DNA of 34,858 nucleotides. Source: Paraglomus occultum (Eukaryota > Glomeromycota > Glomeromycetes > Paraglomerales > Paraglomeraceae). The stretch is taken from the NCBI GenBank assembly GCA_910592205.1, contig CAJVPJ010000209.1, positions 1 to 34,858 of the forward strand, given 5' to 3'. The notes under the pieces are model-generated. The model did not search any database. It saw only the letters and a program-made list of their open reading frames with translations, and had not been told where the DNA came from. The translations under genes and the position numbers were made by a program. Positions within the stretch are counted from its first letter, which is position 1. The number at the start of each line of letters is the position of its first letter. Of this stretch, positions 1 to 11,558 are shown in pieces.

Positions 1-200
1 GCAGATGCGCCGAGAATAATCACCGGACACTACTAACACCATCTCTCTCTCCTCCCCGATTTTCACTCTATACTCTTAGATACCACGAACGTCAATAGAC
101 GCTACAATTACACTTAACCCACACGTTTACAAACCTTGTTTCAATAAAACACTCCTTATTATAGACTTCATCCCAACCCAAGTTATTACTTAATACTATT

Positions 201-207
201 TATATAA
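201..207 (+). promoter_or_regulatory. Putative TATA element of the kelch gene
   Basis: A TATATAA motif lies about 82 bp upstream of the kelch-gene ATG. A CT-rich tract lies further upstream (about 43-60), and the leader between the motif and the ATG is AT-rich. Position and sequence fit a fungal core promoter, but AT-rich DNA yields such motifs by chance. Confidence 0.35.
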
Positions 208-288
208 ACTCATCTGAACACTTGTCATCTTCTGAAGAAGACTAATAATCAAAATATTGGATATTAATATAGTAATCGAGTAGTACTC

Positions 289-3200
289 ATGACTTTCTTT
301 TCAAAACTTACTAATAAGAATGGACCCATATACCCATGGTCACAAAAAAAGCTTAATATAACCAATCCTTTTCCAAGAGTCGGACACTCTGCAAGCCAGA
401 GTGCTAGAGACAATGACATATTTATATTTGGTGGTATAGCAAAAGGCAAAGCTAGGAATGATGTTTATCTATTGGATGCGAGTGAGTATACGTAGAAGGG
501 ATTGGGTTACGTTTGGGAATGGGAAACATGCTCGCTGGGAGGAGAATGTGATGAAGGGAGATGCTTGTAACCTGATTTGTGGGACTCGACACTGAATAGT
601 CGTCGAACATCGAACAGGGTAAAAGGCAATGGAACAAAACTCAACCACGTATTCTTAATATTCTGCAGACACACTCAACGTACAACCAATATCAACGACT
701 GGTGATATACCTCCTCCACGAAGTCGACACACTCATGTTGTCATAGGTCAACAGATGATTGGTTAGTGCTTTTCCGTTAAGTTTGTTGGATCGATTTATA
801 AGAATTATAAAGAACTTAATTGTTTCATGAGTTGATCAAAGTCTATGAAACTTACGTACTAAATAACCCAACTATTTATATAGTATTTGGTGGGCTGGTC
901 GCAAATCCCGAAGAAAAACCCGATGACAATATTTTCATTCTCAATACCGGTAATTTATATTCATTAATAGTTTTGATAATTCACTTATTCAGTCAGGTAT
1001 TAACATTCTTTTCAACTGCTGCTACAGAAACAAAAAATTGGGTGCAACCAGCAATAATAGGCAATCGTCCAATAGCACGATTTGGCCATACAGCAACAAC
1101 AGTAGGGACAAAGATGTATATTTTTGGTGGAGAAGCCGAAGGATACCACATGAACGATCTTTTGGCTTTGGATGTTGCATCAAGTAAGTAAGAAAGGCGA
1201 AGAATGATTGGAAGAACGAGATAAAGTTGTTGGAAAGATTTCTAAATGCTCTGTCATGCCGGCGGAAGGCAAATGCGAGATTCAGATAGAGACGTGAAAA
1301 GCGGTGATGGTAATAATAATATGACAGCGAATTGAATGAGAATATTAATTATATTCAGTGAACTCCGGTGAAGCAAGATGGGAAGTAGTTGTGCCTGCAA
1401 ACGACCCTCCGTCTGGACGATCAGGGCACGTTGCCGTAACATTTAATGAGAAAATTTACATGTACGTGTATCATTTTACTTCACTCTCCTGCGATTATTC
1501 TGTTTTCGTTCCCTCTTAAGAAAAGTTCTAATCCAAATCTGTTTTTAATCTTTTCGGTACCGTATTAATGCATCTCTGTTTTTTTTCCTTCCTCCCAAAT
1601 TTATCAGATTTGGTGGCACTGATGGTAATAAATGCTACAACGATACATGGTGCTACGACATTCGCTCAAATACCTGGACAGAGCTTGTATGCATCGGCTA
1701 CATACCTCTTCCACGCGATAGCCACGGCGCTACGCTTGTAGGCGACGTAGTATATGTATTTGGCGGGAAAGGATCAGAAGGAGAAGAACTCGGTGATTTG
1801 GCTGCGTTTAGAATAACAAGTTCGTATTATTTTGGTTTAATTTTCAGAGCAGTGAACGTGCAGTGTGACAAGTCAAAACTCTCACATCAACTAATCGCAA
1901 TACGAAATAGTTTTATTCAAATCAATCTGCATGATGTTAATTATATATTTTGATTGATTCATGATTAGATAAGCGATGGTACATGTTCCAGAAGATGGGT
2001 CCATCACCGTACGCTCGTCACACAACAGTTTTGTCTGCGTGCAGAGAAAAAATTTTTGTTCTTGGTGGTGACAGTCTCCACAGAGCTAAACCTGATGAAT
2101 CAGGAGTAATACATGTTTTAGATACTGGTAAGATTATTTAAAGTGAGTTTATGTCAGTATTCTTCAAATGAATCAATAATTCACTCTTGATTCGTATATC
2201 GTATCTGTTAAGCCAAAATAAAATATCCCGACAGTTCGACAAACAGATCACAGCAAGGGCCTCCTCCTCAATCTCAACCTCAGACGCAAACTCAATCACA
2301 ATATCAGAGATATCAGAATGGTTCCATAACCTCTCAATCAAGTGGAGACAGCTTACGTGGCCCACCATCTCCAACTCAAACCTTCCCCCGCGGCCAACCG
2401 TTAGCAGACTCTCGTTCAAACTCACTCACAAATGATGCTCAAAGATACCAGCGAACTCCATACGGCGATCCTGTTCCGTATGGTGCTACCGACCCCCGAT
2501 TTCAGGGTCCGCCTCGACAAGGTTCACCGAGTACGTCAATTTCACCGAGAACTGGTCCGGAAGGAATGATATATTCGAATCAAACGTATGGAGCCCAACC
2601 AGTTAACGGGACTGGGCAGGGAAGTCCTCGCGGACAAACGTTTCCAAAGAGGCAAATGACTGGTAACAATATTGCTCCGAGAGGTCCTGAGGGGCAGATG
2701 ATAAGCCGTGGTATGTCTCCAGACAACACACGATACGATGGGACCTTGCCTAATGCCAGAAATTCGCCAACAGACCAATTCCGATATATGGAATCTACTC
2801 CCACCACACCCCCCGGATCAGCACAAGCCCCATTCGGACGTAAACAAAGTATCGAATCTCTCCGCAAACAGACTCCTTCGCCGCAAGGTAGTAGACAGCA
2901 GAGGAGTGCGGACAATCTTCGAGAAGCAAATGGATTCAGACCGCCCCGATCTGGCCCGGAAAAGACGGCTGCTGGAGGAGTGTATGGGTCTGCTGCGACA
3001 GAGTTTGGATCGAAGGATTTTACTAACCCGCGAGCAGCGCCAAAGCCACCACAGGTTGGGGTCAGGGTGAATAACGTCGGAATGCAGAATAATAATATGG
3101 GAGGTCAAGCTGGGATGGGAATGCAGAATAATAATAATATCGGAGGCCCAAGTGGTGTGGGTATGCAGAATTATAATATGGGTGTTCAGGGTGGTTTGAG

Positions 3201-6200
3201 TTTGCAGAATAATATGGGAAATCAGGGTGGCATAAGTATGCAGAACGCAGTGACCATGCAAGGAAATATGAATACACCGCCTGCACAAGAACAGAGATCA
3301 TTTACAGGTGTCAATCAAAACGCTGATGCGAATACACAGCAATTGATAATTAATACTAACAATGCACAAGGAAGCGTGCTATACGGCGGTACATTCTCGC
3401 CGGGAACATCAAGCGGAAGTCCAACGACCGTTCGCTCCCCAATGTCCCCGACGGATACTATGAAGCTTGCTGATCAATTTCCTACCCCTGTGTCGAATGC
3501 AGAACGAGATAGCTTCCTTCGCGAGTTGCAACAAAGAGATGCGGCCATTTCTTTATTGAAAAAACGGGAAAACTGGTTCCGTACAGAACTTGCTTTTGCT
3601 CGGAAAGCCGGCTTTACTCCCGACTTTGGTCGCGATGCCGACACGTCCGAGGATACTGAAGCAGAACAAATTTTAAATGTAGGTGAGCCAAATTCTGATA
3701 AATACAAGTTAATTGTTGCATTGATGAAAGTAAAGCAAGAGCTTCGTCGAGCAAAAGCAACAGTAGCGAGTCAGGCACAGACGGCTTCCTTGAAAATCAC
3801 AGAGTCAGAGCGCATACGTACAGCAGCGCTCCAAGAAGCTGCTTATTTCAAAGCCAAACTGACAGCGTTGATGAACGCGTCAGAAACAGATCTAGCACAG
3901 ATTGAATCACAACGTGCCGCAGATCTTGAGAAACGATTAACCCAAGCTTTAACCGAAAAAGAAGCCGCTCAAACTAAATTAATTCAGTATCAACAATCAT
4001 CAAGTTATGAGATGCAAGCAAGAGAATCGGCTGAGGAACGAGCAAAGGCCGCAAATGCAAGGGCAGAAGAAATGGAAGAATCACATGCGCGAGTATTAAC
4101 CGAATTAGCTACATTGCATTCGAGAGCTACTGCTGCCGAGACTTCTCTGAGACAAGCCAATGCGCGATTGGCAGAAGCCAACGCTGAATTGGCGCAGCAT
4201 CGTGTTAAGTCATCGGGTTCGCAAGGACAATTAGCTCAACTACAATTGTCACTTGAACAACATCAACGCGCTCTTGAGAAAGCTAACGCTGCTTTGAGTG
4301 CTGCCAATGAACGCGCCTCTGAAGCAGAATCTTTGTGGAGACAAGCCCGTCAAGATCGTCAAGATATAGTTAGTTTGGAGAAAGAAGCTGCAGGACTGAG
4401 AGCGGAATTAGATGTGAAAATGCGTGATTTAGACCGAGCACATGCAAAAACTAATGAATTAGAACGATTGTTAGCCACAGCTCAGAAAGAAGCAGATGCT
4501 GTTCGTGCAGTAATGCAAGAAAGCATGACCGAACTTCTGAATACGTCACGTTCCGGAACTGCTAATGACCTCAATATCTCTGATCTGACTCGTAGATACA
4601 ATGAACTTGAACAGGAAGTTGAAAAACTTAAAATTGCTCGTAGCGACAGTCAAACTGCAGCCGATGAGGCTTCGAGGTCTCTTGCCGAAGCTATGGGTAG
4701 GACTTCTCAATTAGAAGCTACTAATATCAAGTCTCGGTCTGAAAATGCTTCTCTACAAAGAAGGCTGGCCGAAGCTACAGATGAAATCGCACGATTGAAA
4801 GATAGAGTACGTGAAAAGGAACGAGATCTAGAAACGAAAACGCAAGCGCTTGAAGAGGCTAATGTTAAAATAGGAATGATGAAAGATGTCATGTCTGAGA
4901 AGGGCATTCTTGACAATGGTGGAACGAACAATATAACAACGCGGTACAAAGAATTAGAAGCTCGATATGCAGAACTCGGATTCACCCATGCAGAAACGTC
5001 AAATCAACTTTCGGAAACGCGTACTAAATGTGAGGAAGCAATTCAGAGAGCAAAAGAGGCAGACGAGCGCATAAAAACACTTGAATCACAGCTCGAACGA
5101 GTAAGTGATAAAAATATAACGGATAGTTCAAAGACACTCACGGACGGAGGCAAAGATTCGGATTCGGATGCCGACGCTTCTAGGCGTGAATTATCTGAAG
5201 TAAAGCAACGGCTACAGCAAGTAGAATCGGACTATCAAACTGCGCTTCACTACGTCAAAGGTAGCGAGAAGATGTTGCGAAGAATGAAGGAAGAATTGAC
5301 GAGGAGTCAAACAGAAAATGCAAAGATAAATGAGAAGTTACTACAAATGCAAGAACATTCTGAAAACCTCGAGGAGAAATTGGCAGATGCAGAAAATCAA
5401 ATGACAGTCAGAAGGGGTGCTCGTGAATCTCGAGTACAGGAATACGCTAATGCTCGTCTTGAAGAACAGCGAAAAGACTTTGATAAAGAAAAGCAAGCCC
5501 TGCAGCAACAACTGGCTGATATTCAATTACAATTAGAGCGCTCAAACGACGATAAGGCTATGATGGATCAAGAGTATGAAGTATTACGGAAAGAATACGA
5601 GACCCTCAAGAATCTTCATGCTCAAACCACTCAACAATTAGATAATCTTGGAACTGAACTAAAACGGATGCAAGAAGTGCTCCAGGCAACTCGAACAGAA
5701 TTGGAAGAGACATTGACTCTGAATGAACATTTGAACCGGGAACTTGAAATCGCTTTGAGTGGATCACCTCGAAAAGAAAACGGTCTGCAAGACAATGCCA
5801 GACACTCGATGGAACGCCAGCAGTGGGATGAGCATCGTACTATGCTTGAACGCGAGATCGGTGAATATCGTACCAAGACAGAAACACTTGAAAAGGAAAA
5901 CCTTGAATTGAATCATAAAATTGGAATCCTTCTCGACCAAATGGAACATGCTGTCGACACGTATCGCGGCATCGAAGTAAACATTCGTGACAATAGCCCG
6001 CGAAACTCTGGTGCTCTTGATTCGATAGCAAATGAGTTAGATGCCCTCAAGTCCCAGTGGGATGAAACTCAGAAGAACGTTGATGTGAGCGTTGATGATA
6101 GATGGAGTCGTCTTCCAGAGAACAGCAATGACACTGTTCGCGTTCCATCGCGTTTAGAAGAATATGATGATATGATAAAGGCTTTGGATGAGGTACACAA

Positions 6201-6348
6201 GTCAGCTGCAACAAGAAATTTAGTACCGATGTCGCCGAATACCAGCCAGAATAGTCAAGCAATGAGCAATGGATCGGGTTTGATCGACCATATTAGGAGT
6301 CAATTGAGTCTTACGCCACCACCGACACCTCCTGGACCGTCGCCATGA
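289..6348 (+). CDS. tea1: Tea1/Kel1-like kelch-repeat and coiled-coil cell-polarity protein
   Basis: Eight exons: 289-481, 669-761, 884-949, 1028-1183, 1359-1461, 1608-1819, 1969-2127, 2213-6348. They join in phase to 1,705 aa. The first seven exons encode six kelch blades (residues ~30-320), seen as FGG/LGG cores each followed by an aromatic or hydrophobic strand, for example IFGGIAKGKARND, IFGGEAEGYHMND and VFGGKGSEGEE. The last exon, 4.1 kb without an intron, begins with a low-complexity Gln/Pro/Ser/Asn linker (~330-750) containing MQNNN-type repeats. From about residue 755 (RELQQRDAAISLLKKRE) to about 1640 it is almost unbroken coiled coil. The C-terminus is Pro-rich (TPPPTPPG). Known Tea1/Kel1 proteins ride on microtubule plus ends and mark growth sites at the cell cortex, so a role in hyphal tip polarity is inferred. 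The ATG is chosen because the kelch propeller starts 30 residues later, as in the family. The last intron ends in AAG rather than CAG/TAG, a choice forced by the reading frame. The Tea1 versus Kel1 assignment is by architecture only. Confidence 0.9.
3082..3273 (+). repeat. Imperfect MQNNN/MGGQ coding repeat in the kelch-protein linker
   Basis: About five to six degenerate copies of a unit built around Met-Gln-Asn-Asn-(Asn), followed by Met-Gly/Ile-Gly-Gly and similar residues. The DNA copies share atgcagaataataatatggg-like sequence. The repeat sits in the disordered linker between the kelch propeller and the coiled coil. Copy number probably varies between strains through replication slippage (inference). 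Confidence 0.7.
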
Positions 6349-7285
6349 TTGGATGAGTGTATTCCTTTTTAGTTGATAATTTGTATAGTAATAGTAATAA
6401 TAGGATGTTTATGGTAGAGTCAAATGTAGTATGGATTGTGTTCAGATGTAGATAAACTAGAGGGTTCTTTCATTGCTTCAGTAATTATCAAAAATAAAGG
6501 AAAAGGATATTATTAATTATCAGACAAAATTTCCAAGTATTAGCTTCGTTGATGGTTGATTTAATCCGAAGAATTTGCGGACTGCGATGCGCAAATGATG
6601 AGTATGTGCCAGTCATTAAACGAAATGATGAGCTGCTACAAGTTGTGCAAAGCAAAGACAATCAACCGTATGGGGTCACGAGTTACAAACTCAAAACAAA
6701 ATTGAGATATGACTATTATCGTTTATAAGTGTTCTTTTGTAAATTCCATAAATATCTCAAGCCAGTGTTTCATGATATTAGGAACCTTTTTGGTCGGCTA
6801 TGTGTTTTATGTGATTTCCCTAACCTCAAAGTGTAGTATGACAGTAAATTTATAATGTTCCATTTCTATTTTGTTCCCACGTGTACAACATTAGTACTCA
6901 AATATTAATATTAGGAAATGTTATTAAACATCTTCGTGACTTGGACATTCGATATTCGAATCAAATAGCTTATTCTTTGCGTAAAAACTCTGTCTTTTAT
7001 CACGGCTATTAAGAATAAAAGGTGCGTAATTGAAGCATTGCGTAAAGGATACGAAAACGCGTAGTGAGCGCGTAAAGAAGTCAGTGAGAGCGATATACAA
7101 AATAACTTATGCCATAAGCTTAGTTCTCTTTTAACATTTCTTACGGAAAGGGTTAATGTTTGGTAAAGATGAACCACTTTTATTAAATTTTCTTCTAATT
7201 ACTCTTTATCGTTTCTTACGACGGTAATTTTTGGCAGGAGCTCAATTTCAACAGTTTTATAATTGTGTTTTTCGTTAAGAACGTA
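6349..7285. other. Intergenic region between the kelch gene and HAT1
   Basis: Holds the 3' end of the kelch transcript (an AATAAA-like signal near 6491) and the HAT1 promoter. The open frames here are short, uninterpretable and not conserved-looking. The notable content is a run of GCGTAA/ACGCGT motifs at 6977-7076, listed separately. Confidence 0.6.
7051..7073 (+). promoter_or_regulatory. MCB/SCB-like motif cluster upstream of HAT1
   Basis: ACGAAA at 7051-7056 (SCB-like core) runs directly into a perfect ACGCGT at 7057-7062 (MluI cell-cycle box). A GCGCGT follows at 7068-7073. Further GCGTAA copies lie just upstream, near 6977, 7024 and 7040. The cluster sits 210-235 bp before the HAT1 ATG. 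MBF/SBF-type factors use such boxes for G1/S transcription in yeasts. The link to HAT1 is inferred from position and from Hat1's role on newly made histones. Confidence 0.4.
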
Positions 7286-9300
7286 ATGACTATAACAACT
7301 GTGAACCAAGCAGAATGGGTCTGCGACGCCAACGACGTTTTAAAACTACGGCTTGGTAACTGTTCAGAGTATTGTTTTAGCAATTGATTATGCATTGTTC
7401 GTTTAAGCCATCTTTTTTCATATTTCCTTTCTGCTTCTGAAGTCAGTGCACACACATCCGATCCATACGAACACCCCGAAGGCGAATACCACCAATTGTT
7501 GCCCCAATTTACTTATAGTCTTTTCGGCCCATTGCAACAGATATACGGGTACAAAAACTTAAAGATAAAGCTCTATTACGCTGCGGGGAGTCTGGTAACA
7601 TATTTGGACGTAAGTTATGACGAAAAGATTTCTGATCATTTGCCCGGTGCCAAGCCAACTGATGTTATTGGAATCATACGAGAACACATACCTGAAGGTA
7701 AACGATTAGAGGGAAGAAAGGAAGAAGAATGAATAAAGCTAAAAGTGACAAGTTGTGAAGATAATCAATCAGCAAACAAATATCAATAGGGAGACCGAAA
7801 GACTAATACACGACAAAAATGTTTCGCCTTTCTGTAATATGCGTGATAGGTTTTATGACAAACTACGACACATTTCTTCAAAGAGTGGAGAAAGATACGC
7901 ATACGTTTGTTCCAATGGGTGAGAAGATAAGCGAATATCGCCTTTCAGATGACGATAATATAGTTTACGAAATTTACAAGGTTCGTATTTGTAAATTGAG
8001 AGCATTAATTACTTTAATAATATTGAAATTTAACTGGTTTTTTTTAACGTTATTCAGACAAATTTTAACACGCCTGGTTTCAAAGAATATCATAGTAGAC
8101 TTCAACTATTTGTGCTTTTATATATTGACGGTGCACGATATATTAACGAGGATGATGAGAAATGGGAGATTGCTCTTGTGTAAGTGTATATAGTCTGACA
8201 ATTCAAATCATTTGCTTAACTTTTCACAGGTGCAAACTAATCTCCGCGATATTCCAGCTTCCAGAAAAAGTCGACGGGTGATTCGAATATATATAATATA
8301 ATAGGCTATTGTACGATGTATGCGTTCTTCTTTTACGAGAAATGTGAAGGTTCTAAACCGTTATCGGAAATCAAAGAAATATCTAATGAGTTAAATGAAA
8401 CGTCAAACTTCTTGTATTCTACGAGATTGAGGATAAGGTAAGGGAATAATTTGGTAGGAAATGAATCCATATTTTTTGGATGCCACTGCAGAGTTAATGC
8501 ATTTGTCGTGGTTTGTGTCATTTTATGTGATGCAGTCAATTTCTTATTTTACCTCCTTATCAGAAACAAGATCATGGAAGTAAGTTATAGAAGTTATAGA
8601 ACAATTATTATATGCGTTGTGCCTTTGATTATAATTTATTTGTTGTCAATAGGCAAATTGTATCAGGCTCTTTATAGGAATTTCTTGGCTAATCCATGGA
8701 TCAAAGAACTGACTGGTAACGAGTAGTTGTAATTTCTAACGTTGCGTAATATGTTTGTCAGCTAATATGGTAAATACGTTCACCAGTCGAAGATCCAAAT
8801 GATGCTTTTAGCGATCTCCGAGATAAAAATGATCTAATGTATCTCGTGGAAAATAAAATAGTCGAAGGCCTCACTATACCATTAGATAAAAACAAAGTAG
8901 AGGAAGTGCGCCGAAAATGCAAGCTGGATCAGGTTAGTTAAATGACGAACTTACTATCAATTGGTATAATAAGTAACATGTTTTTAATAAAATTATTTTA
9001 ATAGCGACAGATGCATAGATGTATAGAAATGTTAATGTTGAAGAAGCTGAATAAATCGGATGTTAACGCTTACAAGGCATATCGAATACAAGTGAAAAAA
9101 CGATTATATAATCATAACAAGGTCTGTCCGCCTGTTTATTTTGTTGTCCAAGAATATCCGTATACGTATATCAATTATATTCTCTCCATTTTCTTCAATA
9201 GGACGTACTCTGCCAAATGAGTAAGTCAGAAAGAATAGAAAAACTCGCCGAGACATATATTAGTATCGAAGAAGATTACTATCGTATCTTGTCGTTATAA
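7286..9300 (+). CDS. HAT1: Histone acetyltransferase type B catalytic subunit (Hat1)
   Basis: Ten exons: 7286-7355, 7443-7697, 7850-7980, 8058-8179, 8258-8437, 8536-8579, 8653-8715, 8787-8932, 9005-9121, 9202-9300. They join in phase to 408 aa, close to yeast (374) and human (about 419) Hat1. Hat1 acetylates Lys5/Lys12 of new histone H4 before chromatin assembly, with Hat2/RbAp46 as partner. The N-terminal domain shows QFTYSLFG, GYKNLKIKLYYAAGSL and YEIYK. The GNAT core shows DDEKWEIALV, IIGYCTMY and SQFLILPPYQ. The segment VEDPNDAFSDLRD (290-302) carries the catalytic Glu/Asp region. In the acetyl-CoA loop (Q262-G267, QKQDHG) the first Gly of the usual Q-x-x-G-x-G is Asp265. Exon 2 uses an AAG acceptor; the nearby CAG would be out of frame. 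The start follows from the family N-terminus (AEWVCDANDVLKLRL). No frame break is seen. Confidence 0.94.
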
Positions 9301-9564
9301 TATCAACGGTACAACCGACATGTGAGTCTTCAGATAAAAACCTTTACGGGACTGTACAGAAGAATAGAATTGACAAATTTCGGTCGCAAAATCGACACAC
9401 GAGAGACGTTTGGTATTCCTATATGCATATACGAAAAGGCTTTTTATCTTATCCATACTCTACAAACGCAACCTCACTTAATGATTACTTCAATGAAAGT
9501 ATTCATCCTGACGCTCTCTTCCGTTGATGATTCAATAAATAGCGTTTGGATTAGATTATTTGCT

Positions 9565-10745
9565 TTATTTCTTTGTCTCTGGCTTGGGCAGAAGATTTTC
9601 CAGTTTAAATGATTCAGGACGATTGTCCTGTCCAGGACCTGCAAATCGAAGAGTGATGTTATATTATCAACAAGACATTGGGTATTTTGTTCGTGTCAAT
9701 GAGGACACTCAAGAGTATAGATCTATCGACACATGTGAATTATGTCCAAGTGTTAACACCCCAACTTGCATGTTATAAACCAACTTACCAGTCTGTTCCC
9801 AAGGCGAAGCCGCCCCTTCAAAATTCCTAAATGCCTGCGTCATCTCCAATGGCTCAGCCACAACTCTTTTCTTCTCCTCGTCATATCTAACTTCTACATA
9901 TCCTGTCAGAGGGAAATCCTTCCTCATTGGATGTCCCTCGAAACCATAGTCTGTCAAAATTCTTCTCAAGTCCGGGTGATCGACAAAGAATATTCCGTAC
10001 ATATCGTACGCCTCTCGCTCGAACCAATTTGCACCATCAAATAGACTAACGATAGACGGCACAGGTGTTACTTCATCAGTATATGTTTTTACTCTGATCC
10101 GAGCGTTGTAATGAACACTCAACATATTATAAACTACTTCGAAACGATTCGAGCGAGTGGGATAATCAACTCCACAAATGTCTTGAACTTGTTTAAATTG
10201 ACATCCGGTGTGATCGCGTAAGAACGTCATTACGGGGATGAGAGAGGATGGGGCTATGTAGATTGTTAGTTCGTCTTTATAGACCGAGTACTGTTGAATG
10301 TATTTGGGGAGCATAGACAGCAGATATTTGCCATATTCATGCAGAGATTTGGTGTCGGTTTCTGGGTTTTGGGCGGGTGATGAAGATTCAGCAGCTGCAA
10401 AAATATGGGAAAGGTGGAATCATTAGATATCGATTATCATGGTTAAAATTGAGGTAATTGGAGCACGAATACCTTGGTAGGCAATTGAAGTTGAAGAGAA
10501 TGATCTCTTATTCAATAGGAGAGGTGTTCTACGCAGAGCTGTCCGTGTAAGATGCGGGGCTACTATGTATAGATGGAATAGTAATGAGTAAATGGATATA
10601 AAGTTGAAATTAATGTGCTTTGCAGCTTGAGCACGTAAGTTACGGGATACTCGGCAAAAACAAAAATTGTCTTACTATTGAGTATTTTTGGGTTATATAG
10701 TCTGGCCACTCCATTAAACGTTGACGCTAGTCTATTCAATATCAT
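9565..10745 (-). CDS. NDUFS3: NADH:ubiquinone oxidoreductase 30 kDa subunit, mitochondrial (NDUFS3/NuoC family)
   Basis: Four exons on the minus strand: 10745-10676, 10562-10473, 10394-9789, 9638-9565, giving 279 aa. This core subunit of the complex I peripheral arm lies next to the 49-kDa subunit near the quinone site. It carries the 30-kDa signature (about residues 179-200): [20 protein letters not shown], followed by the conserved [12 protein letters not shown]. The last exon supplies the family tail ([13 protein letters not shown]). The first two exons encode an Arg/Ser-rich mitochondrial presequence ([18 protein letters not shown], then [11 protein letters not shown]). ATG 10745 is preferred over an upstream in-frame ATG at 10811 because it gives a typical presequence start. 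The exon 2 acceptor is a tandem TAGTAG, so either site (exon start 10562 or 10559) keeps frame. It is head-to-head with bL31m and converges with HAT1. Confidence 0.93.
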
Positions 10746-10871
10746 GCTTGGAGAGGGGACTAAACGGTTTGGAAATGAGCAGAAATAATCAAACTTTGAT
10801 CCACCAATCATATATTAATATTGTCGTGCAAATAATTAGGAATTTGTAGATTTCATAACGATAACTTGACC
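10746..10871. promoter_or_regulatory. Short divergent promoter between NDUFS3 and bL31m
   Basis: Only 126 bp separate the ATGs of two divergently transcribed genes for mitochondrial proteins. The spacer contains CCAAT at 10804-10808, the core bound by the HAP/NF-Y complex that drives respiratory genes in fungi. It also has an AT-rich centre (atatattaatatt). Shared bidirectional control is inferred from the spacing. Confidence 0.55.
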
Positions 10872-11312
10872 ATGCAATCATTTCGCGGCATTCTTCGTCC
10901 ACACAAAGCATGCCATTCCCCCTCCTCTCACACTTATGCTGCTTCTTCACTTTTATCTTTACCCCGTCCTCTCTATTATAGCACCAAACAATCCAATGCA
11001 ATCCCTCCCAAATTCATCCAGCGCGTATTCCTAAGCGACGGCTCATCCTATGTCTATCACACGACATCTCCGAAACCACAGGTCAAGCTGATAAAGGATA
11101 CGCGAAACCATCCGTTATGGAATGAATACTCCGATGGCGTGGGTTTATTCGATGAGAGCGGTCAATTATCGAAATTCAGTTCACGATACGGTGAGACGGA
11201 TTTTGGATTGGAATTTTTGGAATCAGAAGAGAAGTTGCCAGAATTGAGCGCTAAGGAGGCTGCAAGGATGGCCAAAGCAAACCAGAAGAGTAAAAAGAAA
11301 GGAGGAAAATAG
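10872..11312 (+). CDS. MRPL36: Mitochondrial large-subunit ribosomal protein bL31m
   Basis: Single exon, 146 aa. The core (about residues 48-115) has the bL31m pattern FLSDGSSYVYHTTSPKP, then VKLIKDTRNHPLWN and LSKFSSRYG, as in fungal bL31m (yeast Mrpl36). Residues 1-45 are basic and Ser-rich (MQSFRGILRP, LYYSTKQ), typical of a mitochondrial targeting sequence. The C-terminus is Lys-rich (KANQKSKKKGGK), consistent with rRNA contact. The ATG at 10872 is the first in frame; a TTG two codons earlier is not needed. It is head-to-head with NDUFS3 and converges with the dioxygenase gene 246 bp downstream. Confidence 0.88.
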   Translation: MQSFRGILRPHKACHSPSSHTYAASSLLSLPRPLYYSTKQSNAIPPKFIQRVFLSDGSSYVYHTTSPKPQVKLIKDTRNHPLWNEYSDGVGLFDESGQLSKFSSRYGETDFGLEFLESEEKLPELSAKEAARMAKANQKSKKKGGK

Positions 11313-11558
11313 TTATGGATTTCGTGTGCAGTCAGAGCATTGACTAGATTGGTATTATTTATCGAGAGAATGTGTGGGCTTCGAAAGAGCTTTGTTTCTG
11401 AGGAAATGGATAGTTGTACATTTTATTGAACAAACAAATAGATAATATAAATAATAGTCTCTTGAATCAGTTTGCTCAGTTCTGCTACTATTGAACTAGC
11501 ATTGCTGTTTAGTTATTGGGTAAAGCATTTACATAAATGCTAATTATCACGTGTTATT

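Noticed and set aside
2818-3288. 156-codon open frame on the minus strand inside the kelch gene
   Set aside because: It is the antisense of the Gln/Asn-rich repeat of the kelch protein. Its His/Thr/Ile-rich repetitive translation is a composition artefact.
7286-9300. First impression of HAT1 as a broken pseudogene made of several unlinked frames
   Set aside because: Ten exons with GT-AG introns join without any stop or frameshift, and the protein is full length.
10563-10811. 82-codon minus-strand frame upstream of NDUFS3 read as a separate gene
   Set aside because: Its middle is NDUFS3 exon 1 (presequence); the rest reads into the first intron. The in-phase splice to exon 2 explains it.
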